Source of the DNA: Ciona intestinalis
Lineage: Eukaryota; Chordata; Ascidiacea; Phlebobranchia; Cionidae
Direction of reading: 5' to 3'
NCBI RefSeq assembly: GCF_000224145.3
Contig: NC_020178.2
Span: 640,986 to 704,985, forward strand
Length of the DNA: 64,000 nt
The notes under the pieces are model-generated. The model made no database searches and was not told where the DNA came from. It saw nothing but the letters and a program-made list of their open reading frames with translations. Of this stretch, positions 11,275-21,374 are shown in pieces; position 1 is the first letter of the stretch, and every line of letters starts with the position of its first letter. The position numbers and the translations under genes were made by a program.

Positions 11275-11545
11275 AATGTACTTCTTTATATTGAGTGGCG
11301 GGGTTAAGACAGTCATTATAACACGACCATTCTGTTTTATACTCCTCGTGCCTGCTTACGAGTTACCACGTAGGTAATTTTATGCGTGATTGTTTTACTG
11401 TATGGCTGACAATTTAGACAACCCATTAGTGACCACTGGGTTGGAGCAATTGATGTCAAGTGTCTTGCTTTACACCCAGAACAGTAGCAGCGACAAGCCT
11501 TGAACCTATAACCTCTAGCAATGACATTAGTGATAGACTGACTTT
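11275..11545 (-). mobile_element. Near full-length SINE between SPARC and DDX18
   Basis: Reverse copy including the tRNA-like head at its right end. It fills most of the interval between the two convergent genes. Confidence 0.75.
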
Positions 11546-11610
11546 TGTTTAACGCAATAAAATAGTTAAGATTTAAACAATATGATAACATATATTAAAT
11601 GTTGTCAATT

Positions 11611-11616
11611 TTTATT
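11611..11616 (-). terminator. Candidate poly(A) signal for DDX18
   Basis: AATAAA on the minus strand, about 70 bp past the DDX18 stop. A plus-strand AATAAA at 11556-11561 could serve SPARC, so the two transcripts may overlap at their 3' ends. Confidence 0.4.
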
Positions 11617-11686
11617 TGAGTGTATTTTTTCACCAAATCCAGTTTCACGCTAAATTGTAAATACAGCATTTTAAAAACAACAAGAT

Positions 11687-13570
11687 TTAATTTGTAAATG
11701 ATCGTCTATCCTTTCTTCTTGTCCCAACACTCTTGTAAATTTTGGATTTCTCGTTTTGGGCTCCATACTGGTTCCGTCTTGACTGCTTGCTCATTTTCTT
11801 GCTGTGTACGTTAAGATCAACATAGGGTGGAACTGGAAATCCAAACGATGATGCCACCTTTGCAAGGTCCAGGGTCTCGACATTGAAAATAGACTTGAGT
11901 GAGTGCGATGCATAAGCACGTATGTAGGATTTATACGCTTCTTGGGAGGATTTATGTAGAAAGTAATTCTTCTGTATCAATCTTTCAAGCTGGGTTTGAA
12001 TATTCGCGATTTTTGACCACGAAAATTCAAACTCACTTACTGGGACTTTAGCATGGCGAAGATAATGCAAGAAACCCAACTCTGAGGGACGTAGGAAAAG
12101 AAGAGCATGCCCTCTACCATTTACACCTCTTGCTGTGCGCCCTACTCTATGGATGTATTCTTTTGGGTCATCTGGAGGATCAAACTGGACGATCCAATCG
12201 ACCTCTGGGATGTCTAATCCTCGCGCTGCAACATCAGTGCAGAGGAGGATTCCTTTATCTGCGTTACAGAACTGGAAAAATGTGGTTGTGCGTTTCGTCT
12301 GTTTCTGTCGTCCGTGGATCGACATGCATGGGAGGTCAATGTAGTTTAAAAGCTCATAATGGAACTTTACACTCATGCAGGATGAGAAGAAAACCATCAC
12401 TTTTTTATCCCTATTTCTTCGCAGAAAAGTAAATAGGACCAAAAACCGTTTTTCTGAAGGACATACAGCGTAACCTTGCTCCAAGCCATCTACAGTTGCC
12501 GACTGCTCAGAGTCATCTACTCCCACATAAAGCGGCATCTTTTTCAGCGAAACACGGGCTAGATCCTCAATTTTTTTGGTCTGCGTCGCAGAAAACAGCA
12601 TTGTTTGTCTCCTCTTTGGAAGAAGACGCACAATCTGTTTCATTTCCTCTTCAAATCCAACCTCCAAGATCCTATCTGCTTCATCTATGATTAAACACTG
12701 CAGATTTCGGAACATAAACTCCTGCGTATTCTGAAGGTGATCTAGAAGTCTCCCGGGTGTGGCTACAATAATATTAATCCCATTTCCCAGCTTTTTAGCC
12801 TCAGAAGACCGATTACTGCCGCCCATGATCAATCCATAGGTCTGGCAATGGTGTTTCAATAAATCTTGAAGAACCCCATATATCTGCATAGCTAGTTCTC
12901 TTGTTGGAGATATAACAATAACTCCAGTTCCATTTCTTGGCATGAATCTTAACTTATACATAAGCTCTATTGCTGGGATAAGGAACGCTAGCGTTTTACC
13001 GCTGCCAGTTTTAGCAGCTGCCAAAAGATCTCTACCTTCTAGCAAAGGTGGTATAGATTTAGCCTGTATTTCCATCATGTGACTAAATCCCATATCTTCG
13101 ATTGCTTTTAAAGTTAAGTCGCTGACACCTAATGTTGCAAGGGACGCAAAAGAAGTATCTACATTTACTGGCGCCGCCATTGTCTTAACTTTTAACTCAG
13201 AGCCTGGAGCAGTAGTTACAATTAAATCTGATTTTTTATCATTTTCAGATTTTTCGTTTTCAGATTCTTTGTTTTCGGATTTTTCGTTTTCAGATTTTTT
13301 ATTCTCAGATTTTTTTTCATTTTTGATTTTTTTGGATTTTTTATCAGTTTTTATTTCTGGAGCCCCCATTTCTTGCTCCTGTACCTCCATTACTGCTCCG
13401 TCTTTTTCTGAAGATGGTTCTTCACTTTGTCCATGCAGTGTGGAGTATTCAGTTTCTTCTTTTTCAGCTTTCACAGCCTCAAACATTTTATCCCTCATGC
13501 TTTTTAGTTGAGATTGCCTGTCTTTTCGTTTCGCCAATTTTTTCCGGACTTTACGCATATGGTCAGCCAT
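11687..13570 (-). CDS. DDX18: DDX18/Has1-type DEAD-box RNA helicase (intronless)
   Basis: Single open frame of 627 aa. A lysine-rich N-terminus carries tandem KSEN/KESEN-type repeats (about 86-113). The helicase core follows: Q-motif region with GFSHMMEIQ (161-169), Walker [10 protein letters not shown] (185-193), PTRELA (222-227), TPGR (271-274), DEAD (296-299), SAT (327-329), [12 protein letters not shown] (444-455) and HRVGRTARG (474-482), then a C-terminal extension. The [18 protein letters not shown] context and the C-terminal [16 protein letters not shown] segment fit DDX18/Has1, a nucleolar helicase for 60S subunit assembly (family knowledge). The ATG at 13570 is chosen for the basic N-terminus. 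A second Met at residue 5 is possible. The absence of introns contrasts with its neighbours. Confidence 0.93.
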   Translation of the reverse strand: MADHMRKVRKKLAKRKDRQSQLKSMRDKMFEAVKAEKEETEYSTLHGQSEEPSSEKDGAVMEVQEQEMGAPEIKTDKKSKKIKNEKKSENKKSENEKSENKESENEKSENDKKSDLIVTTAPGSELKVKTMAAPVNVDTSFASLATLGVSDLTLKAIEDMGFSHMMEIQAKSIPPLLEGRDLLAAAKTGSGKTLAFLIPAIELMYKLRFMPRNGTGVIVISPTRELAMQIYGVLQDLLKHHCQTYGLIMGGSNRSSEAKKLGNGINIIVATPGRLLDHLQNTQEFMFRNLQCLIIDEADRILEVGFEEEMKQIVRLLPKRRQTMLFSATQTKKIEDLARVSLKKMPLYVGVDDSEQSATVDGLEQGYAVCPSEKRFLVLFTFLRRNRDKKVMVFFSSCMSVKFHYELLNYIDLPCMSIHGRQKQTKRTTTFFQFCNADKGILLCTDVAARGLDIPEVDWIVQFDPPDDPKEYIHRVGRTARGVNGRGHALLFLRPSELGFLHYLRHAKVPVSEFEFSWSKIANIQTQLERLIQKNYFLHKSSQEAYKSYIRAYASHSLKSIFNVETLDLAKVASSFGFPVPPYVDLNVHSKKMSKQSRRNQYGAQNEKSKIYKSVGTRRKDRRSFTN

Positions 13571-14684
13571 GTTTGGACAAGTTTTTCTACAATTAATCAG
13601 AGTATACTAAGTGAATTACTCTTATGCCCTTGGCAACAATTAAATGTCTGAAAAATTGAGCTGTAATTAAGAACAGAAAAGTTAATATCTGTTTATTTTA
13701 GGCACAGTCAGTATATGGCATTTCTATTCTATGGAAGTGATGTCATGCAGTGTGACACTCCATGGGACTTCAGATTTTTGGCCAGAGTTAACCCAATCAT
13801 AACATTATATACCATACATAAAATCTGTTTAATATTGCAATCTGCATTCAATTCAATGTTATTCCTAGGCCTTGTTTCTAATTAACTTTAATAATAAATT
13901 ATACCTGAACAAGGCGATTTATTTTACAAATATGCGGTCTGTATATTCTCTGTGTATGCCTGAAATACCTTTGTGTTGTACATATAATTTGCTACATAAA
14001 TTCTGTCTAAATGGTTTACAAACTAGAGTTAAAGGTGCTGTAATTCTGTAAATTTCAACAGAAAGTATTGTTTCGCCTTGCAAGAAAAAAAACGCACGTG
14101 AACGTAAGAGGGGATATAGCTTTTCTACGGTCAGAATAAAAGTAATGACTTTTTCGTGCCAACTAAATAACTTCGGATACAAAAATCGCCCTTTAGCATT
14201 AAATCTCTTTATATTAAAAAAAAATCGTTTATTCAAATATAATTCGTAAAATAGTGCTTAAATTGCAACTTAATAATAAGACATATATGCACAATACTCC
14301 GACACGTAATGCTCACGGCTTGACCGTCTATATTTTGTACTTTCATATTCTGTACGGTGAAACGGTAAGTATTTTAGCAAATATATCGTGTTATATTTGC
14401 GTAAAACGTACTAAAATCGTTCGTTAAAACAAAATTGTGTCTAAATTGATCCCCAAGAAAGATTTTTCAGTTAGTCCCAAAGCAGACATATGTACACATA
14501 ACAACAGCTGTTAAACGGGGGCGCGGGAATTTCGATGTTTTTGTGCGTGGGAGTAGTCTTTTGTTCGCCATCTGCCGTTTTTACACGTTTTTAACCATTT
14601 CCAACGATTACAGACAGTTTGTAGTGTGATTTTCTGATACTGTACGACCAGAGAGACTTACGGACCTCGATTTTTGCAGTCAAA
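13571..14684. promoter_or_regulatory. Head-to-head intergenic region between DDX18 (-) and NAA40 (+)
   Basis: About 1.1 kb with no MITE-1, SINE or supported gene. NAA40's 5' UTR probably lies within about 14600-14684, after a GC-rich patch (GGGGGCGCGGG) at 14516. The rest is AT-rich with nothing else recognised. Confidence 0.4.
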
Positions 14685-17600
14685 ATGCCGGTAAGTTATT
14701 TTATAATATAGAGAAGTCTAATAGCTCTAAAAAAATCGGTAACGTATATTATTAATGCTTGCAATCGCTGTACGGGCTAATATATCGATTTGCAGTAGTA
14801 ATATTCTTTTTACTGCAAGCAATTTAAAGAATTTTCTGATTTATTCGTAAAAATTGAATAATTTTCTAAAGTATGCTATTTATATTTTTTGCGAGGTCAT
14901 AAAATTCTTTCTTTTGCTTGCAGTGAGAAAAACTTAACCATGGACGTAACATTGTCTATGTCATAATGGATATAAACAAAGAATTTGAAACTGTAAGCTG
15001 TTCGACACACGGTCATGATGATTCAGCAATAAGTCTGAACGAAAGTTTTGTAAATCTTTCGAATATTTCAAACCTGCAAAGCTCTGGAAGACTTCCAAAT
15101 CTAAACTGGTCAGTTAAGAAGCAAAAATCTAGTTCCAGGCGGAAAAATCCAGAACCAAGAGAGCCGTGTCGGTACAATTTACGGGGAATTTCAAGTTTTC
15201 AAGGGTTTGAGCTGTCCCCCCCTACAAATTCATTTTTACAAAAATCATTTGACTCAAAATCTCTTGAAAATGAGAGTTTTACCAGCAAAGAAAACAAATC
15301 AAACCTGTCAAACCACTGCCCTAATATATTAAAACATGTAAAAAAGGAACCTTTATTAAAAGGCACTTCTACACCTAACAGTTCACCATTAAAAGTATTG
15401 GAGTTTTCGCCATCAAGGTTTTTGAATACAAGCTCGGAAAATCTTAAAACAGAGGCAGTAGGTTTGGATGTAGTTAGAGAACTCTCTTTCAGCAGTTTTG
15501 ATGTAGAGGACTCCGGGATCTCGGGATCGGATGGTGACGTAACAGCCCCAATCTCTCCTCCCTCCCTAACTTCCACTCCAAAAGGAAAAAGGTCTCGAAG
15601 AAAAGAATCGCTCACCTTTTTGACCCCGGAAAGCTTTTCCTCCCCAGAATTTTCGGGCACAAAACCGCAACCAGATGCAGAAGAGGAGCAGGAGACAATT
15701 TAATGAAAACTCCGCTCATACGGCGATTTTTAAATGAATCAACACCTTTGACCCCAACCCCATTCAAATGCCCTGTATCTAAACATGACACTGATGGGGT
15801 TAACTGTCTAGGTTGTGAGGATTTTGTTTCTCCAACCCGGAGCTTCTGTTTTAAAAAACCATCCCCTGTAAGCTGTACATGGTCGAGTAATAAACGCAGG
15901 CCAATAAACCGCTCACACAGCTCAAAGAAAACAGCTCGAAAAGCGCTGATTTTGGAACAAGAGCCAGAAACGCAGATCTCAGACACATACAGGGTGTCTA
16001 GCATGATGAAAATGGCCCCGGAGTCGTCGTTTATGCGCTTGACGCCGAGCATGGGGCATGGTACGAGTGTTCTAGTTGGAGACCAAGCTATAGTTGAGAA
16101 ACTTCAACAAACAGGAAAAAAATCCGTTTTTCGTACTCGACAGCGAAAAAGTGTGAAACTAGACACACATTGGGTTTCTGTAGCCTGTGGAAAATCAGTA
16201 GACCAAAGGACAATGACAGAGGCCGCAAAAAGGTGTTTACGACATCGTACACCTAAGAAATATTTCTGATTTTGTAAATTTTTTTTTTTTTGTAAAATTT
16301 ACCTTTTAGTGGTGGAATATGCTTAGCTTTTGTAGCATGTATAAAACTGCCAAAACAGTTTTTTTGTCGCCTTTAAATGAACTGCCGCCTAATTTTAGTT
16401 TGAAATTTGCCATTTGTACCAGAAATCATTTGATTTTCATTATTGGTTGTCTACACAGTATTAAAATATGTCATGTATAAAGCATTGATTTCTCTAAATA
16501 TTTTAATTACACTAACACCCCATGATTTTCTGCCTTAACAAAATTTTGTAGAGCTGTAGTGTTTGCAATACATTTACAAACCACTTTTTCAAGTGCTAAA
16601 ACCTTAAAAAAGTGCTAAAACTTTAAAAATTAAGGTTAAAATAGCATCAAACAGTATTTGAATATGATATTGGCGTGTTTTGGACATTATTTGTGCGTTT
16701 TTCTCACTTCACATTTAGATTAAAAGGATCTTATTTGTGTGTATTTTCACCTCACATTTAGATTGTAGTTTGTTACACATATCTTTTATTGTTCTCTTCC
16801 TTCCTCGTCTTTGCTTATAGAATAATCTGTTTGTTCTGGAAAGTAGAACGCCCAATTAAATATAGAAGCACCTATATTGAGTATTGTCATGTTTGAACTA
16901 CATATAAAAGGGTATTCTATTCTACATGGGGTTACAAATAAAAGGGTATTCTATTCTACGGGGGTCATATCACCCAATCAAATGTAGAAGCACCTATATG
17001 TGTATTGCTGTATTTAAAGAACAGATAAGAGCAAATGGTATTCTTTTTTAGTGAAACACCATGGGGCCTGAGATTTATGCCATATTTATCTGAGTTAGAG
17101 TAATGTTCGTTGATTTTTTTGCCCAAGAACAAAATGTCCTATTAGTATACAGTATAAAATCCAGTATCCTACAGTTAAGTTACAAGTGCCTAACCACTAA
17201 GCCATTTCTAGTCTATGTTAGAGTAATAGTCAAACATGTAAGCTGTATTTTATAACCTTGCAGAAGTCTACGAAGGGAAAAGATAAAAAACAAAAGAGAA
17301 AAGAGGTAAATTTTTCTGAATCTAAATATTACCATGTAACAATGGATGGTGACACGAAAATAGTGATAGTAGATTGAATATGAATGTAACTTATTTTGCC
17401 TTGTATTGTCTGGCAATAATGGTCATTATAACAAGGGTGTTCTGTTTCATACACCTCTTGCCCGCTTACAAGTTACCATATATGTAACTTTGCCACTATT
17501 GTTGGCGTATGTGTCCTAGGGCAAGACACTTGAAGAAGATATAAACCCCAGAGTTATAAATAAACTATGTTATTTTATAGGACAGCAAGAAGATTGATGA

Positions 17601-20327
17601 ACACTGGAAACTTGTAGAGGCTGCTAACTATGTAAGTAAATTCTTGTGCATATTGGAGTTGCTTAAACTATAATAAGTTCATACATGGTAACTCGTAATC
17701 GGGCACAAGGTTTATGAAACAGAACACCCGTGTTATAATGACTGTCGTTACCCAGCCACACGAAAAAAAGATAAGTTACAAACATAGTTACTTGCAAGCA
17801 GGAATGAAGTGTATGAAACAGAAAACCTGTGTTATAACGACTACCATTGCCCTGCCATGCGAGGATAAATAAGTTTAAATCTTTCATATTTTCATTGCAG
17901 TTATCAGACCCCCTAGATCAATTGGTCTCCTTCCAAAAATACGACAAGAATGGATTGAATTTATCGTTTTCTTGCATTAAGAAAGCAAACTTAGATGATG
18001 AGGTGTTACAGTGGGCATTTAACCTTACAAAATCAAACATGGAAGATCTGTATGTTATTCCTTTGCTATAATTATCCGAATGACAATAAAATATTTTTAA
18101 ATTACTTACAAAGCAGATAAACATTATGTAACTTGTTTATTCTTGCATAGCGGGACAACCAAAGTCGGTATAACACGGATGTTCTGTTTCATACACCTCG
18201 TGCTAGTTTAACTTTGTGGTTAATTGTTTTTTTCTTGTGTGGCTGACAATTTAAACAACCCATTAGTAACCACCGAAATGGAGCAATCGCTGTTACTTAA
18301 CAACCTCGTGCCCGCTTACAAGTAATCACATATGTAACTTATTTATCCTCGCGTGGCAGGAAAATGACAGTCGTTATAACACGGGTGTTTTGTTTCATAC
18401 AACTCATGCTTAGGAATTTTGATTACTGTTTTTGCTCCCCACCCAAGAATAATTAAGTTACAACCATTCATTAAATTTCCAGATACACTTCAAGTTGGGG
18501 ATGGAATGATAAGGAAAAGATGAAAGAATTGACGGACGATAGAATGTGGTTTCTACTGGCTATGGATCAAGATTCAAAACCGGTTGCATTCAGTAGTTTC
18601 CGGTTTGATCTGGATTTTGGGGAACCGGTTGTATACTGGTGAAAGTTTTGTGTTTTTTATAAGATGAATGAATTAATGTAACTTATTAATCCTTGGTTGG
18701 CGGGGCAACAACAGTCGTTATAACATGGATGTTCTGTTTCAAACACCTCGTGCTAGTTTAACTTTGTAGGTCAGTGGTTCCCAAACTTTTTTTTCACCCG
18801 GCGCCACTTGAGCTATTCAAAATGTTTGCGGCGCACTTAGCCAAAGGTCTTAGAAATAAAAACGCATTTTTACAGTTTTATCGTGTATTTTAAGATTAGG
18901 CTCGTTTAAGCATATGAAACTTAAGCATATGAAAAGTGTTGTACCACAGTCTGGACATGATTATTGCAAACCGAAAGAAATAATTGGCATTGTTACGTAA
19001 TATACAAATCTACTGTACAGATAGAAATGCGAAAACAAACTTTTTAAATTTTATTATTGAACAAACACGTTGGATTTTTATATAAAACAACAATTTATAT
19101 TGCAATAAAATATTAATACAAATCAATTATCTCGACCATGCTAAATTGGAAATGTTTCTGCAAATTTTCACGGCGCACTTGACGAGTTGCGTCGGCGCAC
19201 TAGTGCGCCGCGGCGCCCACTTTGGGAACCGCGGTTGTAGGTAATTGTTTTTTTCTTGACAATTTAAACAACCCATTAGTAACCACTGGATTGGAGCAAT
19301 CGCTGTTACTTAACAACAATTGTTTCAACCCAGTGGTCTGTCTAAATGGGCTGTCTGGATTGCTTGTATTAAAAATGAAAAAAAATCCGGTTCCATTTAA
19401 ATTTCCATTTTCTTTCCAGTTACGAAATACAGCTTGAGATGAAGGTACAAAGAAAAGGATTGGGAAAAATGATGATGCAAATATTACAACTATTTGCTCT
19501 CAAGTATGTTTGGTGTTTCGTGTTTTATATAAATGAATGTAACTTGCTTTATCATCGCGAAGTAGGAAAGCGAAACCACTTTTTAAAGATACTTAACACC
19601 AATGTCTAATTTTTTTTTTTTATGTTCCTTACTTTAAAATTGCAAAAATTAACCTTTTAAATGAATGAATAAATGAAACTTGATTCATCTTTGCGTGATA
19701 GGGCAACCACTGTCCTTATAACACAGGTGTTCTGTTTCATACAGCTCATGCCAGCTTTGAGTTACCAAGTATGTAACTTCGTGGGTTTTAACAAACCCCC
19801 CCGTCAAATTTAAACAAGTGGTAATTATTTTAAACATTTTGCGACCACTGGGCTGCAGTAACTACCTATACCTGTGTCTAGCTATATCTAAACAATGTTC
19901 AGTAAACTAGTAATAATGTAAACTCATATTTCTCAGAAATCAAATGAGCAAAGTTGTTTCAACTGTTCTGAATTGCAATGAGACTTCAAAAGGTTTTTTC
20001 ATGGGAAAATTACGGTGAATATGAACTTCAAATGACTTTTATGATGTCATATTTACACAACAATATTCTAAGTAATGGAACTTTAGTGACAGAATAATTC
20101 TTGTTATTAAATAAAACTTATTTATCCTTGCATGGTGGGGCAACGACAGACCCCGTGCTGGCTTATGAGTTATTACGTATATAACTTGTAGGTGATTTTT
20201 TAATGTATGGCTGACAATTCATTCGTTTATTTATTTAATCATTAAATCATCCAGTTACGAGGTGGATGAAACAAGTCCTGAAGGCGAATGTTATGTCATT
20301 TTAAGCAAGAAAACAAAGTCATCGTAA
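14685..20327 (+). CDS. NAA40: NAA40 / NatD, N-alpha-acetyltransferase of histones H2A and H4
   Basis: Eight exons join in phase: 14685-14690 (just Met-Pro), 17264-17305, 17581-17631, 17901-18049, 18483-18638, 19420-19503, 19937-20014 and 20255-20327, giving 212 aa. The N-terminus KSTKGKDKKQKRKE matches the basic NatD leader. Next come FQKYDKNGLNLS, then WAFNLTKSNM, SSWGWNDKEK, DDRMWFLLA and VAFSSFRFD, typical of NAA40. The acetyl-CoA loop is Q145-R-K-G-L-G150. The SYEIL-type strand near the C-terminus is YEVDETSPEGECYVIL. The protein ends without the Cys/His-rich tail known from human NAA40. NatD acetylates the N-terminus of H2A and H4 (family knowledge). Intron 1 (14691-17263) contains two further ORFs; later introns hold SINEs and a hAT element but no MITE-1. 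Confidence 0.93.
14924..14966 (+). promoter_or_regulatory. Alternative acceptor and leader with an upstream ORF
   Basis: A pyrimidine-rich acceptor (TTCTTTCTTTTGCTTGCAG) ends at 14923. Spliced to NAA40 exon 1, the NAA40 start becomes a two-codon ORF (ATG CCG TGA). The leader then carries ATG at 14940, encoding MDVTLSMS and stopping at TAA 14964-14966, whose last A is the first base of the next ORF's ATG. Confidence 0.55.
14966..15703 (+). CDS. Unrecognised Ser/Pro-rich protein nested in NAA40 intron 1 (ORF1)
   Basis: Open frame of 245 aa in a single exon on the same strand as NAA40. I do not recognise it. It is rich in Ser, Thr, Pro and charge, with many SP/TP dipeptides (FELSPP, STPNSSP, FSPSRF, PISPPSL, FLTPESF) and a DSGISGS stretch at 182-188 that resembles a beta-TrCP-type degron. 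It has no hydrophobic or Cys-rich part and looks largely disordered. Its composition suggests a phosphorylated cell-cycle or regulatory protein, which is inference only. The start overlaps the stop of the upstream ORF, and its own stop overlaps the next ORF's start (TAATG at 15701-15705). Confidence 0.6.
   Translation: MDINKEFETVSCSTHGHDDSAISLNESFVNLSNISNLQSSGRLPNLNWSVKKQKSSSRRKNPEPREPCRYNLRGISSFQGFELSPPTNSFLQKSFDSKSLENESFTSKENKSNLSNHCPNILKHVKKEPLLKGTSTPNSSPLKVLEFSPSRFLNTSSENLKTEAVGLDVVRELSFSSFDVEDSGISGSDGDVTAPISPPSLTSTPKGKRSRRKESLTFLTPESFSSPEFSGTKPQPDAEEEQETI
15703..16269 (+). CDS. Unrecognised basic protein, second cistron overlapping ORF1 by one base (ORF2)
   Basis: Open frame of 188 aa in the -1 frame relative to ORF1. 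It starts MKTPLIRRFLNESTPLTPTPF and contains a small Cys cluster (NCLGC, FCF, SC), TP/SP sites and a basic C-terminal third ending RCLRHRTPKKYF. I do not recognise it. Its TP-rich beginning resembles the end of ORF1 in style, so the two could be halves of one ancestral protein split by a frameshift. Alternatively they are two cistrons of one mRNA translated by termination-reinitiation. No slippery heptamer is visible at the joint. A poly-T stretch follows the stop. Confidence 0.55.
   Translation: MKTPLIRRFLNESTPLTPTPFKCPVSKHDTDGVNCLGCEDFVSPTRSFCFKKPSPVSCTWSSNKRRPINRSHSSKKTARKALILEQEPETQISDTYRVSSMMKMAPESSFMRLTPSMGHGTSVLVGDQAIVEKLQQTGKKSVFRTRQRKSVKLDTHWVSVACGKSVDQRTMTEAAKRCLRHRTPKKYF
16270..17263 (+). 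other. Remainder of NAA40 intron 1
   Basis: AT-rich, with short direct repeats around 16905-16990 (GGTATTCTATTCTAC modules of the dispersed 97-bp family). Would hold the 3' UTR of the nested transcript; an ATTAAA at about 16854 is a possible poly(A) signal. Confidence 0.35.
17385..17875. mobile_element. SINE fragments in NAA40 introns 2 and 3
   Basis: A reverse 3' half at 17385-17490 is joined to forward 5' middle sequence (GTTGGCGTATGTGTCC, to 17545). Two forward 3' halves stand in tandem at 17680-17875. NAA40 exon 3 (17581-17631) lies between them. Confidence 0.7.
18130..18425 (-). mobile_element. Two SINE fragments in NAA40 intron 4
   Basis: Reverse-orientation copies at 18130-18310 and 18335-18425, the second fused to a 3' module of the first. 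Confidence 0.7.
18675..19345 (-). mobile_element. SINE interrupted by a hAT element
   Basis: SINE modules run up to 18771 and resume at 19235-19242 onward (AATTGTTTTTTTCTTGACAATTT, CCCATTAGTAACCACTGG). Confidence 0.8.
18772..19234. mobile_element. 463-bp non-autonomous hAT-type element
   Basis: Termini CAGTGGTTCCCAAA and, inverted, CCGCGGTTCCCAAA, with a longer GGCGCC-rich inverted region. It is flanked by a perfect 8-bp duplication TTGTAGGT (18764-18771 and 19235-19242), as hAT transposases make. No coding capacity seen. Confidence 0.9.
19680..20200 (-). mobile_element. SINE fragments in NAA40 introns 6 and 7
   Basis: Reverse 3'-half pieces at about 19680-19790 and 20115-20200, on either side of exon 7. 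Confidence 0.6.
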
Positions 20328-20459
20328 AGACAAGTTACCGCATATTAATTTCATATTTGTTGGAATATGCTACATCTTTTTTCATGTTGTTACATGTTAC
20401 AAAATACAACTGTTTTGTTTTAAGCCCTCAGTAGAATAAGTGTCAAGTTTTTAATTTTT

Positions 20460-20465
20460 AATAAA
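20460..20465 (+). terminator. Poly(A) signal of NAA40
   Basis: AATAAA 133 bp after the stop codon, followed by a GT-rich stretch (CTGGTGGTGAATG). Confidence 0.6.
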
Positions 20466-20584
20466 ATCTGGTGGTGAATGCAATATACTTTGGCTCTGCT
20501 TGTTTGTGTAGACACCTAACAGCTAATAAAAGATACGGGTGTGTATGTCAAAATATTTTGCAGCATTTCAGCAGATTGTTTTGA

Positions 20585-20790
20585 TACAACATGTGTGTCT
20601 GATGTATAAGAAGACACCCATGTTATAACTCGAAAGTGAGCATGAGGTGTATGAATACACCATGTGTGTCTGGTGTATAAGAAGATACCCATGTTATAAC
20701 TCGAAAGTGAGCATGAGCTGTAGGAATACACCATGTGTGTCTGGTGTATAAGAAAACACCCATGTTATAACGCGAAAGTGAGCCATATCA
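20585..20790 (+). repeat. Minisatellite, three units
   Basis: Three units of about 70 bp containing GATGTATAAGAAGACACCC and TTATAACTCGAAAGTGAGC. Lies between the 3' ends of NAA40 and the P450 gene. Confidence 0.9.
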
Positions 20791-21374
20791 TAAACAACAA
20801 ACTAGTTACAAATAAACAACTTTTAATATACTTTTCATTATTACAAATAAGTTACACCTTATTCAATATTTATACAATGCAGTGAAGCATCAAATTTATG
20901 CAAATAATATTGAATTACCGATGTATATTTTAACGTACACCCCTCAATAAAAATAAAATTTACAGACAAAAACATAAATTTACAAAAAAAATATTGGAAA
21001 TATTTTACTGGCGAATTTTCCTACCATAGAAACTTCTACATTGCATTAATCAGTAAACATTAAAACCAATAAGCTAAATTTGTTTCATAGGAATGTGTGT
21101 CTAACTATCTCTGCCTCCCCTGTGTTTTAAAGAGTTTGGTGAATATGTAAAGATCAATTTTTCTGCACGGCATTAATCAGTAAACAATAAACGTAAAATT
21201 TAGATTTGTTTTACAAGAATTTGTGTCTGAAAAAATGTGTACATGTTTAAAGAAATGGTATTTCCCTATTATAAAATGTTAGTTCTATTTTTTGTGGGTA
21301 AAGTCCCACAGTGAGGCACGCCATGGGTTCAAGGATTTAAGCCAGAGTTAGCACATTACCCCACAAATATTAGA
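20791..21374. other. AT-rich stretch downstream of the P450 gene
   Basis: Presumably includes P450 3' UTR. A fragment of the 97-bp family (AGTCCCACAGTGAGGCACGCC) lies at about 21300-21360. Nothing else recognised. Confidence 0.4.

Noticed and set aside
12130..13596. Plus-strand ORFs within DDX18
   Set aside because: Shadows of the helicase coding sequence, with no independent support.
15695..15710. Programmed -1 frameshift joining ORF1 and ORF2
   Set aside because: No X-XXY-YYZ slippery heptamer at the overlap. Stop/start coupling or a sequence error explains the site more simply.
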